Source of the DNA: an uncultured Bacteroidales bacterium | GTDB lineage: Bacteria; Bacteroidota; Bacteroidia; Bacteroidales; Porphyromonadaceae | DNA: 64,000 nucleotides | Direction of reading: 5' to 3' | Assembly (NCBI GenBank): GCA_947290775.1 | Contig: CAMYPM010000004.1 | Coordinates: forward strand, 30,143-94,142 | In this document: positions 1-8,694 of the stretch, piece after piece | How the letters are laid out: every line of letters starts with the position of its first letter | Position numbering within the stretch: the stretch's first letter is position 1 | Notes under the pieces: generated by a model | The model's input: the letters and a program-made list of their open reading frames with translations, nothing else | What the model was told of the DNA's origin: nothing | Database searches by the model: none | Program-made: the position numbers and the translations under genes

Positions 1-1
1 A

Positions 2-1117
2 GAGAACAACTTTCTCCGTATTCTCAAGCGCATCGGGCATATTTTTTTTAGTTCGGTACGTAGAATAGTCAATTTTGCCTTTGCCTGCTTGCTGCTACTT
101 GGGGTTACTGCTCAGTTCATTTCTCCGGAAAGCTCCCTTTTGCCTGCTTTTTTGGGATTAGGCTATCCTTTCCTTCTGCTCCCCATCATTGCTTTCACTA
201 TCTATAGCGTAGTGAGGCGCAGCTGGGGTAGCTTGGTTGCCAATATACTTTTACTCGTAGTAGTAGCGCCTACCACATTCACTTACTTTCCTATTCACAG
301 AGGGTCTACTCCGGGACGCAGACCCAATGAACTCAAGGTTCTTTCTCTCAATACACAGGCTTTTGGATATGAGAAGCATTTGCCCGGTAAACCTAATGCG
401 TCTTTAGCCTACATTAAAAAGGAGGGTGCAGATATAGTTTGTTTACAAGAAGCTCTACTCATTGATGATAAGAGGAATTATGTATCGGAAGCCACGCTAA
501 GGAGTTTTTTCCCTGAGTACCCTTACATAGATCGTCATTTAGCTCAGAAAGCGGGAGGAAGTGGCTTAGTATTGCTATCCAGATACCCCATTCAAGAGGT
601 TAGAAGGCTTCCCATCTCATCTACTTTCAATGGGGGTATGGTTTATCGGCTTCTTATCAATAAGAAGCTCCTTACGGTGGTTAACCTACACTTAGAATCC
701 TTTCGACTTACCAATAAAGATGCCGAAAAGTACCTTGATTTAGTCAAAACGGCGGACACGCAAGCTTTGCGCAAACAGATGGGACAAAAATTAGGACCTG
801 CGTTTAGAAAAAGGGGCGAACAAGTGGATATTCTCCGCATGGATCCTGCATTTACCGATAGCGAATATCTTATAATCGCAGGAGATTTTAATGATACACC
901 GATCTCGTATACGCACTACCGACTTGCGGAAGGACGAGTTGATGCCTTTCGACACTCCGGCTCAGGCTTCGGATTTAGTTTTAACTACAATCACATGGGC
1001 TTTCGTTTGGACCACATCATCCATAGCAAAAACATCCATTCACGCTTTTGTAAAGTAGATAATGGCGCTACAATTAGTGATCATAAGCCCATTTCCTGCT
1101 ACATAACGCTCGAATAA
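2..1117 (+). CDS. Endonuclease/exonuclease/phosphatase family membrane protein (5' end outside window)
   Basis: The reading frame is open to the left edge of the window, so the true start lies upstream; the TTG at 89 is only an internal codon. The visible N-terminus has two or three hydrophobic segments, then a C-terminal EEP (DNase I-like) fold. Numbering from base 89, the hallmarks are LKVLSLNTQAF (82-92), metal-binding Glu121 in CLQEA, His201 in NLHLES, GDFN with Asp265 and Asn267, and Asp331-His332 in SDHKP. The family contains metal-dependent nucleases and phosphodiesterases; membrane-anchored members are common in Bacteroidota, with mostly unknown substrates. The next gene starts 15 bp downstream, so the two are probably cotranscribed. 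Fold assignment is firm; substrate is unknown. Confidence 0.88.
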   Translation, partial: ENNFLRILKRIGHIFFSSVRRIVNFAFACLLLLGVTAQFISPESSLLPAFLGLGYPFLLLPIIAFTIYSVVRRSWGSLVANILLLVVVAPTTFTYFPIHRGSTPGRRPNELKVLSLNTQAFGYEKHLPGKPNASLAYIKKEGADIVCLQEALLIDDKRNYVSEATLRSFFPEYPYIDRHLAQKAGGSGLVLLSRYPIQEVRRLPISSTFNGGMVYRLLINKKLLTVVNLHLESFRLTNKDAEKYLDLVKTADTQALRKQMGQKLGPAFRKRGEQVDILRMDPAFTDSEYLIIAGDFNDTPISYTHYRLAEGRVDAFRHSGSGFGFSFNYNHMGFRLDHIIHSKNIHSRFCKVDNGATISDHKPISCYITLE

Positions 1118-1132
1118 GTATCCCCGGTTATC

Positions 1133-2098
1133 ATGAAAAAAAACGACAAGCTTATAGGCACTCTATGCGGAGCCTTCTCCTCCATCTGCTTTGGGTTCAT
1201 ACCACTCTTCACGCTCCCAATGATGAAGCATGGATTGCATAGCCCCTCCATTCTTGCTTATCGATTTCTTTTTGCGGCTATTATGCTCTTTATAATAGCA
1301 CAAGTACGGCATATTTCCCTGAGGGTAACCCACAAGCAACTGCTTATACTTTTTTTGCTCGGGCTTATCTATACTTGTAGTGCTTGGGGGCTGCAAATCG
1401 GCTACTTATTTTTAACCAGCGGTATCGCCACGGTAATTCACTTCACCTATCCGGTTTATGTGATTATCCTCATGCTACTCATTTATAAGCAGAGACCTCA
1501 TAAGCTTACCATCATAGCCATTTCAATCGCCTTTCTTGGCGTTGCCTTCATAGGTGGACTCTTTGGCAGCTCAGAGGCTGTCTCTATGATGGGCTTTACT
1601 ATTGTAGCGATGACAGGGCTCGCCTATGCCAGCTATTTAGTAATCGTAAATAAAAGCGTTGTAAGGGATTTGAATTCGATCACTCTTTCTTTTTGGGCAC
1701 TCTCCTCAAGTAGCTTAGCGTTTACTTGTATCAGCTTTTTCTCCGGGGGCTTACAACCTATCTCCGTACCCACAGACTGGATTCTCATGCTGCTCCTTGC
1801 GCTACTCTGTACCGTTGTAGCCAACATACTCATGGTAGCCGGTGTAAAGAAAGTAGGCTCTACGATCACCTCTGTATTAGGAGCCCTGGAGCCTTTAACT
1901 GCCGTGTTGGTCGGATTTCTTGTTTTTGAAGAAGCCCTTAATGCCACACGAGTAATCGGTATTGCTCTTATTGTATTCTCTGTGCTTTTAATTGCACTCA
2001 GCGGTCGCATTGCCTATATACTGGAAGTGCAAAAGCTCAAACGAAGACACAGCAAGAAGCCTAAAGCACTTTCAGATGCGAGAAACGAAGTAAAATAG
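1133..2098 (+). CDS. EamA/DMT-family transporter
   Basis: This 321-residue integral membrane protein has about ten hydrophobic helices in two homologous halves, the usual length and layout of the drug/metabolite transporter (EamA) family. The N-terminal half carries the typical pattern in which helix one is followed by a short loop and SILAYRFLFAA. The second half ends with a helix containing LGALEPLTAVLVGFLVFEE, the classic EamA signature near helix nine. The C-terminus is basic and cytoplasmic. Family members export metabolites or amino acids; the substrate here cannot be read from sequence. The gene follows the EEP gene by 15 bp. Its last 38 bp overlap the 3' end of the convergent helicase gene. 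Confidence 0.9.
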   Translation: MKKNDKLIGTLCGAFSSICFGFIPLFTLPMMKHGLHSPSILAYRFLFAAIMLFIIAQVRHISLRVTHKQLLILFLLGLIYTCSAWGLQIGYLFLTSGIATVIHFTYPVYVIILMLLIYKQRPHKLTIIAISIAFLGVAFIGGLFGSSEAVSMMGFTIVAMTGLAYASYLVIVNKSVVRDLNSITLSFWALSSSSLAFTCISFFSGGLQPISVPTDWILMLLLALLCTVVANILMVAGVKKVGSTITSVLGALEPLTAVLVGFLVFEEALNATRVIGIALIVFSVLLIALSGRIAYILEVQKLKRRHSKKPKALSDARNEVK

Positions 2099-4367
2099 TC
2101 TTCTCGCCTACCCCCTGAAATAAGATAACGGCGCGTCTATCTGCTGCACTACCCTCCACGTGCTGCACGGTTCCGATACCAAATCGATTGTGCTCTACTT
2201 TGTCGCCTACCTTCAGCGCATTTTGGACAGTGCGAGGCATCTTTAAGGGGGTCACTTTAGAAAGCGGACCTACTTCCTTGGTCTCGTGAAGGTTACTCTG
2301 AGGGGTCGTTTCTCTTTTTGCATAGGCCGGCAAGGGCTGCGTTTCTAACTCCCAATCCGCGGTATAGGTATGTAGCTCCAAGTGTGACATATCTAATTCC
2401 TTCAAAAAGATAGATGGCAACTGGAATTCACTATTTCCATTGATCATACGAATCCGCGCTAACGAGAGCGTACAGCGATCCATTGCACGAGTCATCGCCA
2501 CATAGAATAGGCGCCGCTCTTCCTCTATATCGCTTCGGTCAATACTCTTATAGGAAGGGAATAGCCCCTCTTCCAATCCTGTTATATATACCTCTCGGAA
2601 TTCTAAGCCCTTCGCTGCATGAATGGTCATCAGGTTCACCCTATCCTGACCTGCTTCACCCTCTCTGCGTCGGTCTGTATCCATATCGGTAATGAGTGCA
2701 ACCCCTTGCAGAAAAGCACTCATCATCTCATCCGATGTAATACCTCTCTGCTCCTCAATAGCGGCACTTAAATACTCCGCTTCGAACTCTTTTACTCCAG
2801 AGAGGAACTCCTCAACATTTTCCAAGCGAGACAATCCTTCCACACTTAGATCATGCTTAAGATCCTCTTCGATTCCACTCTGCTGCAAGATCATCTTTGC
2901 CCACTCGAAGAACCCACCCTCGGGTGCTTTGCGCAAGCTAAGGAGTAGCTCTACAAAAGCGGCAAGTCGCTTCTTTAGTCCACCGGAAATACCCTCTGTA
3001 ATCTGACCGGATACAATGGCTAAAGAGGTGGCATACAGGGAAGAGCCTCGCAACTTGCTCTGCTTTAATATTGCAGCGATGCTTTTCTCTCCTATTCCCT
3101 TCTTTGGGTAACTCAACGCACGCTCAAAAGCCTCATTACTATCAGGATTTACTATCAAGGTGAAGTAGGAAAGAAGATTCTTTATCTCGGCACGAGCATA
3201 GAAGGCCATACCCCCATAAATCCGATAGGGGATACCTTGCCGACGAAGCTGCTCCTCAAAAAGACGGCTCTGCGCATTAGTTCGATACAAAATAGCTATA
3301 TCCTTATACTGCAACTTATTGTCAGACTGTAGGCGCTGAGCAATTAGGTCAACTACGGATATAGCCTCATCTAAACCACTAGTATACTCACGCAAAGCGA
3401 TCTTCTCACCTTTCCCTCTGTTGGAGCGTAATTCTTTAGGAATGCGCTGCCGATTGAAAGCTATCACCCGATTACTCTGAGCTACTATGCGCTGTGTAGA
3501 ACGATAATTATCTTCCAATTTGAAAATTTTTGCCGCAGGAAAGACATGGGTAAAGCTTAATATATTCTGCACATCAGCGCCTCGGAACGAGTAGATGCTC
3601 TGTGCATCGTCTCCCACGGCAAAAAGCCGTTGTTTTTTCTCTACTAGCTTACGCACCAATAGGTATTGCGCCGGATTGGTATCTTGAAACTCATCTATAA
3701 GTAGCCAATCTATCTGCTCATTAAAAACCTCTTGTACTTGAGGGAAGTCACGAAGCAATATATTGAATTGATAGAGCAGATCATCAAAGTCCATCGCATT
3801 TTCTGCTTTACAACGCGCTGCGTAGAGGGCATATATCTCGTAGGTGCGAGGGATCATCAAAAAGCTGTCATAATCCCGATATTCCTTAGCTGACGCATAT
3901 ACTTCGGGAGATACAAGGCTATTCTTTGCACGGGAGATAGCAGCTTGCACCGTTTGTGGCTTGTAAATCTTCACATCCAGGCCAAGCTCTTTAACGATCT
4001 TCTTGATTAAGCTCCGGGTATCGGTCGTATCGTAGATGGTGAATTGACTCGTATACCCTAAGAAATGGGCAAAGGGCCTCATAACACGTGAAAAAACGGA
4101 GTGAAAAGTACCCATTGAAAGACCGTGCAGCGAGGTAGCTCCCACCAGACGGGTTACTCGCTCCCGCATCTCGCGCGCAGCCTTATTGGTAAACGTAAGC
4201 GCCATAATACGGGAAGCCGGTATCCCACACTCTATTAAATGGGCTACTTTGTAAGTAAGAACACGTGTTTTACCACTGCCGGCCCCGGCCACTACCAGCG
4301 AAGGACCCTCATCATACAATACAGCGGCACGCTGTTCATCACTCAACTCACGCTCGTAGTCTATCAT
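2061..4367 (-). CDS. UvrD/PcrA-type superfamily 1 DNA helicase
   Basis: The protein is a 768-residue 3'-5' ATP-dependent DNA helicase. Visible motifs, in order, are the Q-motif region LSDEQRAAV, Walker A GAGSGKT (28-34), motif Ia ALTFTNKAAREM, Walker B DEFQDT (225-230), motif III GDDAQSIYSFRGA (252-264), motif IV DNYRS, motif V TIHAAKGLEF and motif VI VAMTRA. The C-terminus contains a Tudor-like segment beginning KVGDKVEHNRFGIG, typical of PcrA/UvrD, which contacts RNA polymerase in studied relatives. The family acts in nucleotide excision repair, replication restart and conflict resolution. The gene converges on the EamA gene with a 38-bp tail overlap. PcrA and UvrD cannot be separated by eye. 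Confidence 0.95.
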   Translation of the reverse strand: MIDYERELSDEQRAAVLYDEGPSLVVAGAGSGKTRVLTYKVAHLIECGIPASRIMALTFTNKAAREMRERVTRLVGATSLHGLSMGTFHSVFSRVMRPFAHFLGYTSQFTIYDTTDTRSLIKKIVKELGLDVKIYKPQTVQAAISRAKNSLVSPEVYASAKEYRDYDSFLMIPRTYEIYALYAARCKAENAMDFDDLLYQFNILLRDFPQVQEVFNEQIDWLLIDEFQDTNPAQYLLVRKLVEKKQRLFAVGDDAQSIYSFRGADVQNILSFTHVFPAAKIFKLEDNYRSTQRIVAQSNRVIAFNRQRIPKELRSNRGKGEKIALREYTSGLDEAISVVDLIAQRLQSDNKLQYKDIAILYRTNAQSRLFEEQLRRQGIPYRIYGGMAFYARAEIKNLLSYFTLIVNPDSNEAFERALSYPKKGIGEKSIAAILKQSKLRGSSLYATSLAIVSGQITEGISGGLKKRLAAFVELLLSLRKAPEGGFFEWAKMILQQSGIEEDLKHDLSVEGLSRLENVEEFLSGVKEFEAEYLSAAIEEQRGITSDEMMSAFLQGVALITDMDTDRRREGEAGQDRVNLMTIHAAKGLEFREVYITGLEEGLFPSYKSIDRSDIEEERRLFYVAMTRAMDRCTLSLARIRMINGNSEFQLPSIFLKELDMSHLELHTYTADWELETQPLPAYAKRETTPQSNLHETKEVGPLSKVTPLKMPRTVQNALKVGDKVEHNRFGIGTVQHVEGSAADRRAVILFQGVGEKTILLRFSHLKVL

Positions 4368-4415
4368 TTTTGCTCTACAACTTACCTATGGAAAGGTACA
4401 CATTTTATACTACAC

Positions 4416-4456
4416 CATAAAAGAAAAGGGGAGAAGCTCGAAAGCATTCTCCCCTT
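4416..4456 (-). terminator. Intrinsic terminator of the tRNA cluster
   Basis: A perfect 10-bp stem (4426-4435 with 4447-4456, GGGGAGAA core) lies just 3' of tRNA-Leu(GAG) and on the minus strand is followed by a T-rich stretch. It ends the tRNA transcript before the helicase gene. Confidence 0.8.
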
Positions 4457-4458
4457 AT

Positions 4459-4545
4459 TGGTACGCGAGATGAGATTTGAACTCATACACCATTGCTGGC
4501 ACTACCCCCTCAAAGTAGCGTGTCTACCAATTCCACCACTCGCGC
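4459..4545 (-). tRNA. tRNA-Leu (anticodon GAG)
   Basis: This is a class II tRNA with a long variable arm. The acceptor stem pairs GCGCGAG with CTCGCGT. The D arm contains the leucine-type GGAATTGGTAGACAC, the anticodon loop is TTGAGGG, and the T loop is GTTCAAATC. CCA is encoded at 4459-4461, unlike the neighbouring tRNAs. It reads CTC/CTT codons and is the last gene of a three-tRNA cluster. Confidence 0.93.
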
Positions 4546-4583
4546 ATATTGCTATTGAATCAAGGGAAGCACTCCACCCACCG

Positions 4584-4665
4584 TGCCCAAGACAGGAATC
4601 GAACCTGCACGTCTCTCAACACTCGCACCTGAAACGAGCGCGTCTACCAATTCCGCCACTTGGGC
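4584..4665 (-). tRNA. tRNA-Leu (anticodon CAG)
   Basis: This is a class II leucine tRNA. The acceptor stem is GCCCAAG/CTTGGGC, the D arm GGAATTGGTAGACGC, the anticodon loop TTCAGGT within a CTCGT/GCGAG stem, and the T arm contains GTTCGATTC. The terminal CCA is not encoded. It lies between tRNA-Asp and tRNA-Leu(GAG) on the same strand. Confidence 0.93.
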
Positions 4666-4704
4666 ATTCTTTAGAACTTGCCTAAGGCCACTGTGTACCC
4701 CCTT

Positions 4705-4731
4705 GAAAAAGAAAAAGGCACGCTTGCCTTT
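4705..4731 (-). terminator. Terminator-like hairpin after tRNA-Asp
   Basis: A 7-bp stem AAAGGCA/TGCCTTT with a 4-nt loop (4714-4731) is followed on the minus strand by TTCTTTTTC. It sits between tRNA-Asp and tRNA-Leu(CAG), so it may partly terminate or be a processing signal if the three tRNAs share a promoter. No separate promoter for the leucine tRNAs is obvious. Confidence 0.55.
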
Positions 4732-4784
4732 CCCTCGCGAACAGCCTACTAAATGTCACAGGCTTTTTCTTATTCGCTTTTTCG

Positions 4785-4858
4785 CGGTGCGGACGGGACT
4801 CGAACCCGCGACCCCCTGCGTGACAGGCAGGTATTCTAACCAACTGAACTACCGCACC
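4785..4858 (-). tRNA. tRNA-Asp (anticodon GTC)
   Basis: The cloverleaf is complete: acceptor GGTGCGG/CCGCACC, D arm TAGTTCAGTTGGTTAGAA, anticodon loop CTGTCAC inside CCTGC/GCAGG, and T arm GCGGGTTCGAGTCCCGT. CCA is not encoded. It is the first gene of the tRNA cluster, downstream of a good minus-strand promoter at 4931-4960. Confidence 0.95.
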
Positions 4859-4930
4859 TCAAATGGTAGTTAACCTTTCGCTTGCCTCTTCCGGCTTACC
4901 TCTTTGGGCAATGCTTTCCGAAAGCGAATA

Positions 4931-4960
4931 CAAAGGTAACGCTTATTTTCAAATAAACAA
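4931..4960 (-). promoter_or_regulatory. Bacteroidetes-type promoter for the tRNA cluster
   Basis: On the minus strand TTG (4958-4960), a 19-nt spacer and TACCTTTG (4931-4938) match the Bacteroidetes consensus TTTG/TAnnTTTG recognised by the primary sigma factor of this phylum. It lies about 73 bp upstream of tRNA-Asp. Confidence 0.7.
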
Positions 4961-5156
4961 TACATAACCCCTATTTGCAATGAAAAAAATCTTTTTCCCT
5001 ATTTTGTTCTCCCCAACATAGGGGTATTTTCCCTAAAGAATTCCTTTTGTAATTCATTACGCCAATGACCTGAAGAGCCGCAGGACAAGAATCCATAAGG
5101 GGTAAGCATCTACTGCCAAACATGAGGCTCTGCTGTATCGAATTCTCCAAGACACT

Positions 5157-5245
5157 GAAAAGATCCCTATTTTTCATCCGAAACATCAGAATCTTTCGTT
5201 TGAAACATCAGAACCTTTCGTTTGAAACATCAGAGCCTTTTTGTC
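5157..5245 (-). repeat. 22-bp-period intergenic array A
   Basis: Three strongly conserved 22-bp units (5180-5201, 5202-5223, 5224-5245) are preceded by a degenerate fourth at 5157-5179. Each unit contains GAAACATCAGA followed by (A/G)(T/C)CTTT. Read on the minus strand, the cores are CTCTGATGTTT, TTCTGATGTTT, TTCTGATGTTT and TAGGGATCTTT. They match the units of arrays B-E. The array lies in the 750-bp gene-free region between the tRNA cluster and the hybrid regulator gene. Confidence 0.85.
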
Positions 5246-5307
5246 GGGAGAAGTCAAGTGCCACTCAAAGAACTTAGGCAGCGTGTCTATATCTCGCAAT
5301 ATAAAGT

Positions 5308-5337
5308 CTTCGGGCGAACCAAGGTGTTCGCCCGAAG
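5308..5337. promoter_or_regulatory. Perfect 12-bp hairpin upstream of the hybrid regulator
   Basis: CTTCGGGCGAAC (5308-5319) and GTTCGCCCGAAG (5326-5337) form a perfect inverted repeat around a 6-nt loop. No T-run follows on either strand, so it is not a standard terminator. It could be a protein-binding palindrome or an RNA structure. Confidence 0.5.
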
Positions 5338-5342
5338 TGAAG

Positions 5343-5394
5343 CTATGCAAAATCGTGCATTTGGAGGTAGATAACTATGCAAAATCATGCATTT
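5343..5394. promoter_or_regulatory. Two direct copies of an ATGCA-N6-TGCAT palindromic box
   Basis: CTATGCAAAATCRTGCATTT occurs at 5343-5362 and again at 5375-5394, differing at one base (R). Each copy is itself the inverted repeat ATGCA-N6-TGCAT. The start-to-start distance is 32 bp, about three helical turns, so both copies face the same side of the DNA. They lie 74 bp upstream of the -33 element of the hybrid regulator promoter, a position suited to an activator or repressor dimer pair. Confidence 0.55.
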
Positions 5395-5467
5395 TTACCC
5401 GAAGGCGTTATGCTCACACCCGGCAAAAAAAGCAATTTACTTACTTAAAGCACTGACACTCACGTGC

Positions 5468-5499
5468 TTTGGCGCATTGACTCCAAAATCATATCTTTG
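5468..5499 (+). promoter_or_regulatory. Bacteroidetes-type promoter of the hybrid regulator gene
   Basis: TTTG (5468-5471), a 20-nt spacer and TATCTTTG (5492-5499) match the Bacteroidetes promoter consensus closely. Transcription would begin about 7 nt downstream, leaving a leader of roughly 100 nt before the start codon at 5611. Confidence 0.7.
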
Positions 5500-5610
5500 T
5501 ATAAGTAAATTTGACCATGATAGAAGTCCATACCCGGTAAGGATATACAGTACCGACCCCTTAAAAACTCGACTGCGTATGCAGCTCCCTTCCCTTTTAA
5601 GGGATATCGC

Positions 5611-8499
5611 ATGGGTATGCTACCCTACATAATGCTCTGTCTGCTGTTGCTCTTTATATCGTGCAGCCGCAAACCCAATGTCTATAGTGACTCAGAGCGT
5701 CGTGAGGCAGATAGTATCGTAAGCACCGCATACAACATTGATTCTCTTGCCCAACTACAAGAGCAGCTGGAGCGCAAAGGAGATCGGCTGGGAAGTGTGG
5801 TGGCACTCAGAGAGTGGGGCAAAGAGCTGCGTAATGAGAGCCGCTTTGAGGAGGCTCTGCGTATTCATAGTGAAGGACTAAGGCCAGCAAAAGCTCTTGG
5901 AGATACAATAGAGTGGGTACTGGCTCTTAATAATATTGGTACGGATTACCGTCGTGTAGGGGTTCTGGATGCTGCACAAGAATATCACTATAGTGCTTGG
6001 AAGATAAGCGAAGAGTATAGCGACACCACCTCTATGGCCAAGAAAAACCGCGTCATATCATTAAACGGATTGGCTAACGTCTACCTAACGCTGGGTAACT
6101 ACGAACGCGCAGACAGTGCACTCCGCATGGCTCTGAGAGGCGAGCAAGAGCTGCAAAGCGATGTAGGACAAGCCATAAACTATGCAAACATAGGCTCTAT
6201 ATTTGAGCATCGCGGAGAGATCGATTCGGCACGACTTTACTATCAACGCTCAATGGAGTATAACCGTAGAGCCAAAAATGACTTAGGCATATCTTTGTGC
6301 CATAGCTACCTTGGGTCACTCTACGAAATAGAGAAACAGTACGACAAGGCCCGACAAGAGTATGAAACAGCCTATAGCATGATGCGGTCTTCCAAAGATG
6401 AATGGCACGCATTAACCTCTTTAATTGCATTGGCCGGCATTCACTATGCCACTCACGAGGAGGCTCAGGCCATGACCTATCTTGCCCAAGCTGAGGAGAT
6501 AGCAAAGAGTATCAAATCTCCTGAGCATTTGTCAGAAATTCACATGCTGTATTACGAGATCTATAAACGAAAAGGGGACTGTGGTGCGGCTCTGGCTGCT
6601 TATGAAGAGGCTATGGCGCAGCGAGACAACATGATGGATATAGAAAAGGTAAACCGTATCCAAAATACCGGTCTCAACATTGAGCGTAATATACAGGAAG
6701 CGCAAATGCAAGCCGCTCAGCGCACACTCGAGAAAGAGCGTATGCAACGCCGTGTGGGCTTTACCATCCTCGGAGGGGGATTCATCCTGCTAGCCGGCTT
6801 GGTGCTCATACTGCTCTACTTGAGTCGCCTTAGACAACGCAACCATCAAGCGCTTAAGAGTATGTCACGTATGAGGGAGACCTTTTTTACAAATATTACG
6901 CATGAGTTTCGTACCCCACTTACCCTCATTCTTGGCATGAGCCATGACCTCCAGACAAAACAGCACGATCCCAAGGAGATAGAGGCCATGGGGCAAGTGA
7001 TCGAGCGACAGGGTAAAGGATTGCTAACTTTGATAAACCAACTTTTGGATATCTCCAAAATTGAATCCTCTGTGGGTAACCCCGACTGGCGTAACGGAGA
7101 TATCATTCCCTACATAGCCATGATTTTGGAATCCTATCAGGACTATGCACACAGCCGCCAAATTACCCTGACATACTACTCCGAGGGGCAAGTAGTGATG
7201 GACTTTGTGCCAGACTATGTGGTCAAGGTGGTCAATAATATGCTCTCCAACGCACTCAAGTTTACGCCTTCAAACGGATCCATCAAAGTATTCGCACACC
7301 GTGTAGAGGAGAATTTGCACATAGAGGTAGCGGACACAGGTATCGGCATGGACAGTGAGACAGTCGCGCATATCTTCGAGCCTTTCTACCAAGGCGCAAA
7401 AGAGTCCTATACGCTTGGCTCGGGAGTGGGGCTGGCACTGGTCAAACAGATTATGGGCGCAATAGGGGGAAGTGCAATGGTGGAGAGCAAACTCGGTGAA
7501 GGAACTGTCTTTCACCTGTCTATTCCTATCCACAACGACTGTCGACAACTACTCTCATCAGAAGAGTCTGTCAATAACCCGACATTGCCGGAGGAGATCG
7601 ATAGTCTCCATGAGGATAGAGATCAAGATAATCATGATAATCATGAATACGACTATCGCTTGCTCATCATTGAGGACAACTATGATGTAGCAACCTACAT
7701 AGGCTCCCAACTATCCGATCGATATGCGGTGACCTATGCGACAAACGGAGCTGATGGCTTGAAGGTGGCTATTGAAGAGGTCCCTGACCTGATCATCACA
7801 GACCTGATGATGCCGGAAATGGATGGATTGGAGCTATGCCGTCAAGTGCGTAGCAATGAGATCGTTAATCATATACCTATCATTATCATATCGGCTCGAA
7901 TAACCGAAGAGGACCGCATAATGGGGCTAAAAGCAGGCGCAGATACATACCTGACCAAACCCTTTAATAGCGATGAGCTGCGTACACTAGTGGAAAATCT
8001 GCTGGAGAGGAGGCGATTGCTACAGAAGAAGTACACTCAAGCTTGGGAAGGTGAAGAGCTGACAACAGTTTATACCTCCCCCGAAGAGAGCCAACCGTCA
8101 CAACAGACTGAGACTTCTATCGATCTTTCAGAAGAAATAGTGCTAGATCGCTCTGAAACAGATCTTCAATTTCTCACGCATGTATCACAGGCTGTCTTTG
8201 ATTTGCTGGAGGAGAAAGAGGCAGCAACAGTGGTACAGCTTGCCGCTTCTCTTGGCATGAGTACGAGTCAGCTATACCGCAAAATGATTGCTGTTGCCGG
8301 CTATCCACCGGGCACCCTCATACAGGGTGTCAAAATTCGCAAAGCTATGGAACTATTGAAGTACGACCATTCGCTAAGCTTTACAGAGATCTCTACGCTG
8401 TGCGGATTTGATACCTATTCAAGCTTCCTAAGAGCCTTTAAGGCCGTCAGCAAAATGACTCCATCAGAATACAAGGAGCAAATAGAACCCGCATCCTAA
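5611..8499 (+). CDS. Hybrid two-component regulator: TPR sensor, histidine kinase, receiver, AraC DNA-binding domain
   Basis: All parts of a signalling pathway are fused in 962 residues. An N-terminal signal sequence ends near Cys18, possibly a lipobox. TPR-like helical repeats follow at about 40-360, then a transmembrane helix at 382-405. The HisKA segment NITHEFRTPLTL carries phospho-acceptor His431. An HATPase domain with NNMLSNALKFTP and DTGIGM spans about 535-640. A receiver domain has the phospho-acceptor Asp731 in TDLMMPEMDG and Lys783. An AraC-type helix-turn-helix lies at about 865-955. Known hybrid regulators often sense glycans through a beta-propeller; here the sensor is TPR-based, so the ligand is open. 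The gene is single, with its own promoter and boxed upstream region, and has no obvious target operon beside it. ATG at 5617 is an alternative start. Confidence 0.93.
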   Translation: MGMLPYIMLCLLLLFISCSRKPNVYSDSERREADSIVSTAYNIDSLAQLQEQLERKGDRLGSVVALREWGKELRNESRFEEALRIHSEGLRPAKALGDTIEWVLALNNIGTDYRRVGVLDAAQEYHYSAWKISEEYSDTTSMAKKNRVISLNGLANVYLTLGNYERADSALRMALRGEQELQSDVGQAINYANIGSIFEHRGEIDSARLYYQRSMEYNRRAKNDLGISLCHSYLGSLYEIEKQYDKARQEYETAYSMMRSSKDEWHALTSLIALAGIHYATHEEAQAMTYLAQAEEIAKSIKSPEHLSEIHMLYYEIYKRKGDCGAALAAYEEAMAQRDNMMDIEKVNRIQNTGLNIERNIQEAQMQAAQRTLEKERMQRRVGFTILGGGFILLAGLVLILLYLSRLRQRNHQALKSMSRMRETFFTNITHEFRTPLTLILGMSHDLQTKQHDPKEIEAMGQVIERQGKGLLTLINQLLDISKIESSVGNPDWRNGDIIPYIAMILESYQDYAHSRQITLTYYSEGQVVMDFVPDYVVKVVNNMLSNALKFTPSNGSIKVFAHRVEENLHIEVADTGIGMDSETVAHIFEPFYQGAKESYTLGSGVGLALVKQIMGAIGGSAMVESKLGEGTVFHLSIPIHNDCRQLLSSEESVNNPTLPEEIDSLHEDRDQDNHDNHEYDYRLLIIEDNYDVATYIGSQLSDRYAVTYATNGADGLKVAIEEVPDLIITDLMMPEMDGLELCRQVRSNEIVNHIPIIIISARITEEDRIMGLKAGADTYLTKPFNSDELRTLVENLLERRRLLQKKYTQAWEGEELTTVYTSPEESQPSQQTETSIDLSEEIVLDRSETDLQFLTHVSQAVFDLLEEKEAATVVQLAASLGMSTSQLYRKMIAVAGYPPGTLIQGVKIRKAMELLKYDHSLSFTEISTLCGFDTYSSFLRAFKAVSKMTPSEYKEQIEPAS

Positions 8500-8567
8500 G
8501 GCTACCACTTTACAAACCTAAGACTACTGTTTTTTACCCCCTTGCTATCATAAAACAAAGCTCGTAG

Positions 8568-8612
8568 AAAAAAATTAACCCGAAGGTTGAGTTTAGGACT
8601 CTCCCTTCGGGT
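8568..8612 (-). terminator. Terminator of the ribosomal protein cluster
   Basis: ACCCGAAGG (8578-8586) pairs with CCTTCGGGT (8604-8612), with an inner GAGT/ACTC stem. On the minus strand a run of seven T follows (8568-8574). It lies 80 bp beyond rplQ and may also stop transcription from the hybrid regulator gene on the plus strand. Confidence 0.85.
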
Positions 8613-8694
8613 ATTATTATTTAAACCCCTATAATACTACGTCAGTGACAACTACACATTAGGGAAGCTACCAATAGACGAGTATATCAGCAGT

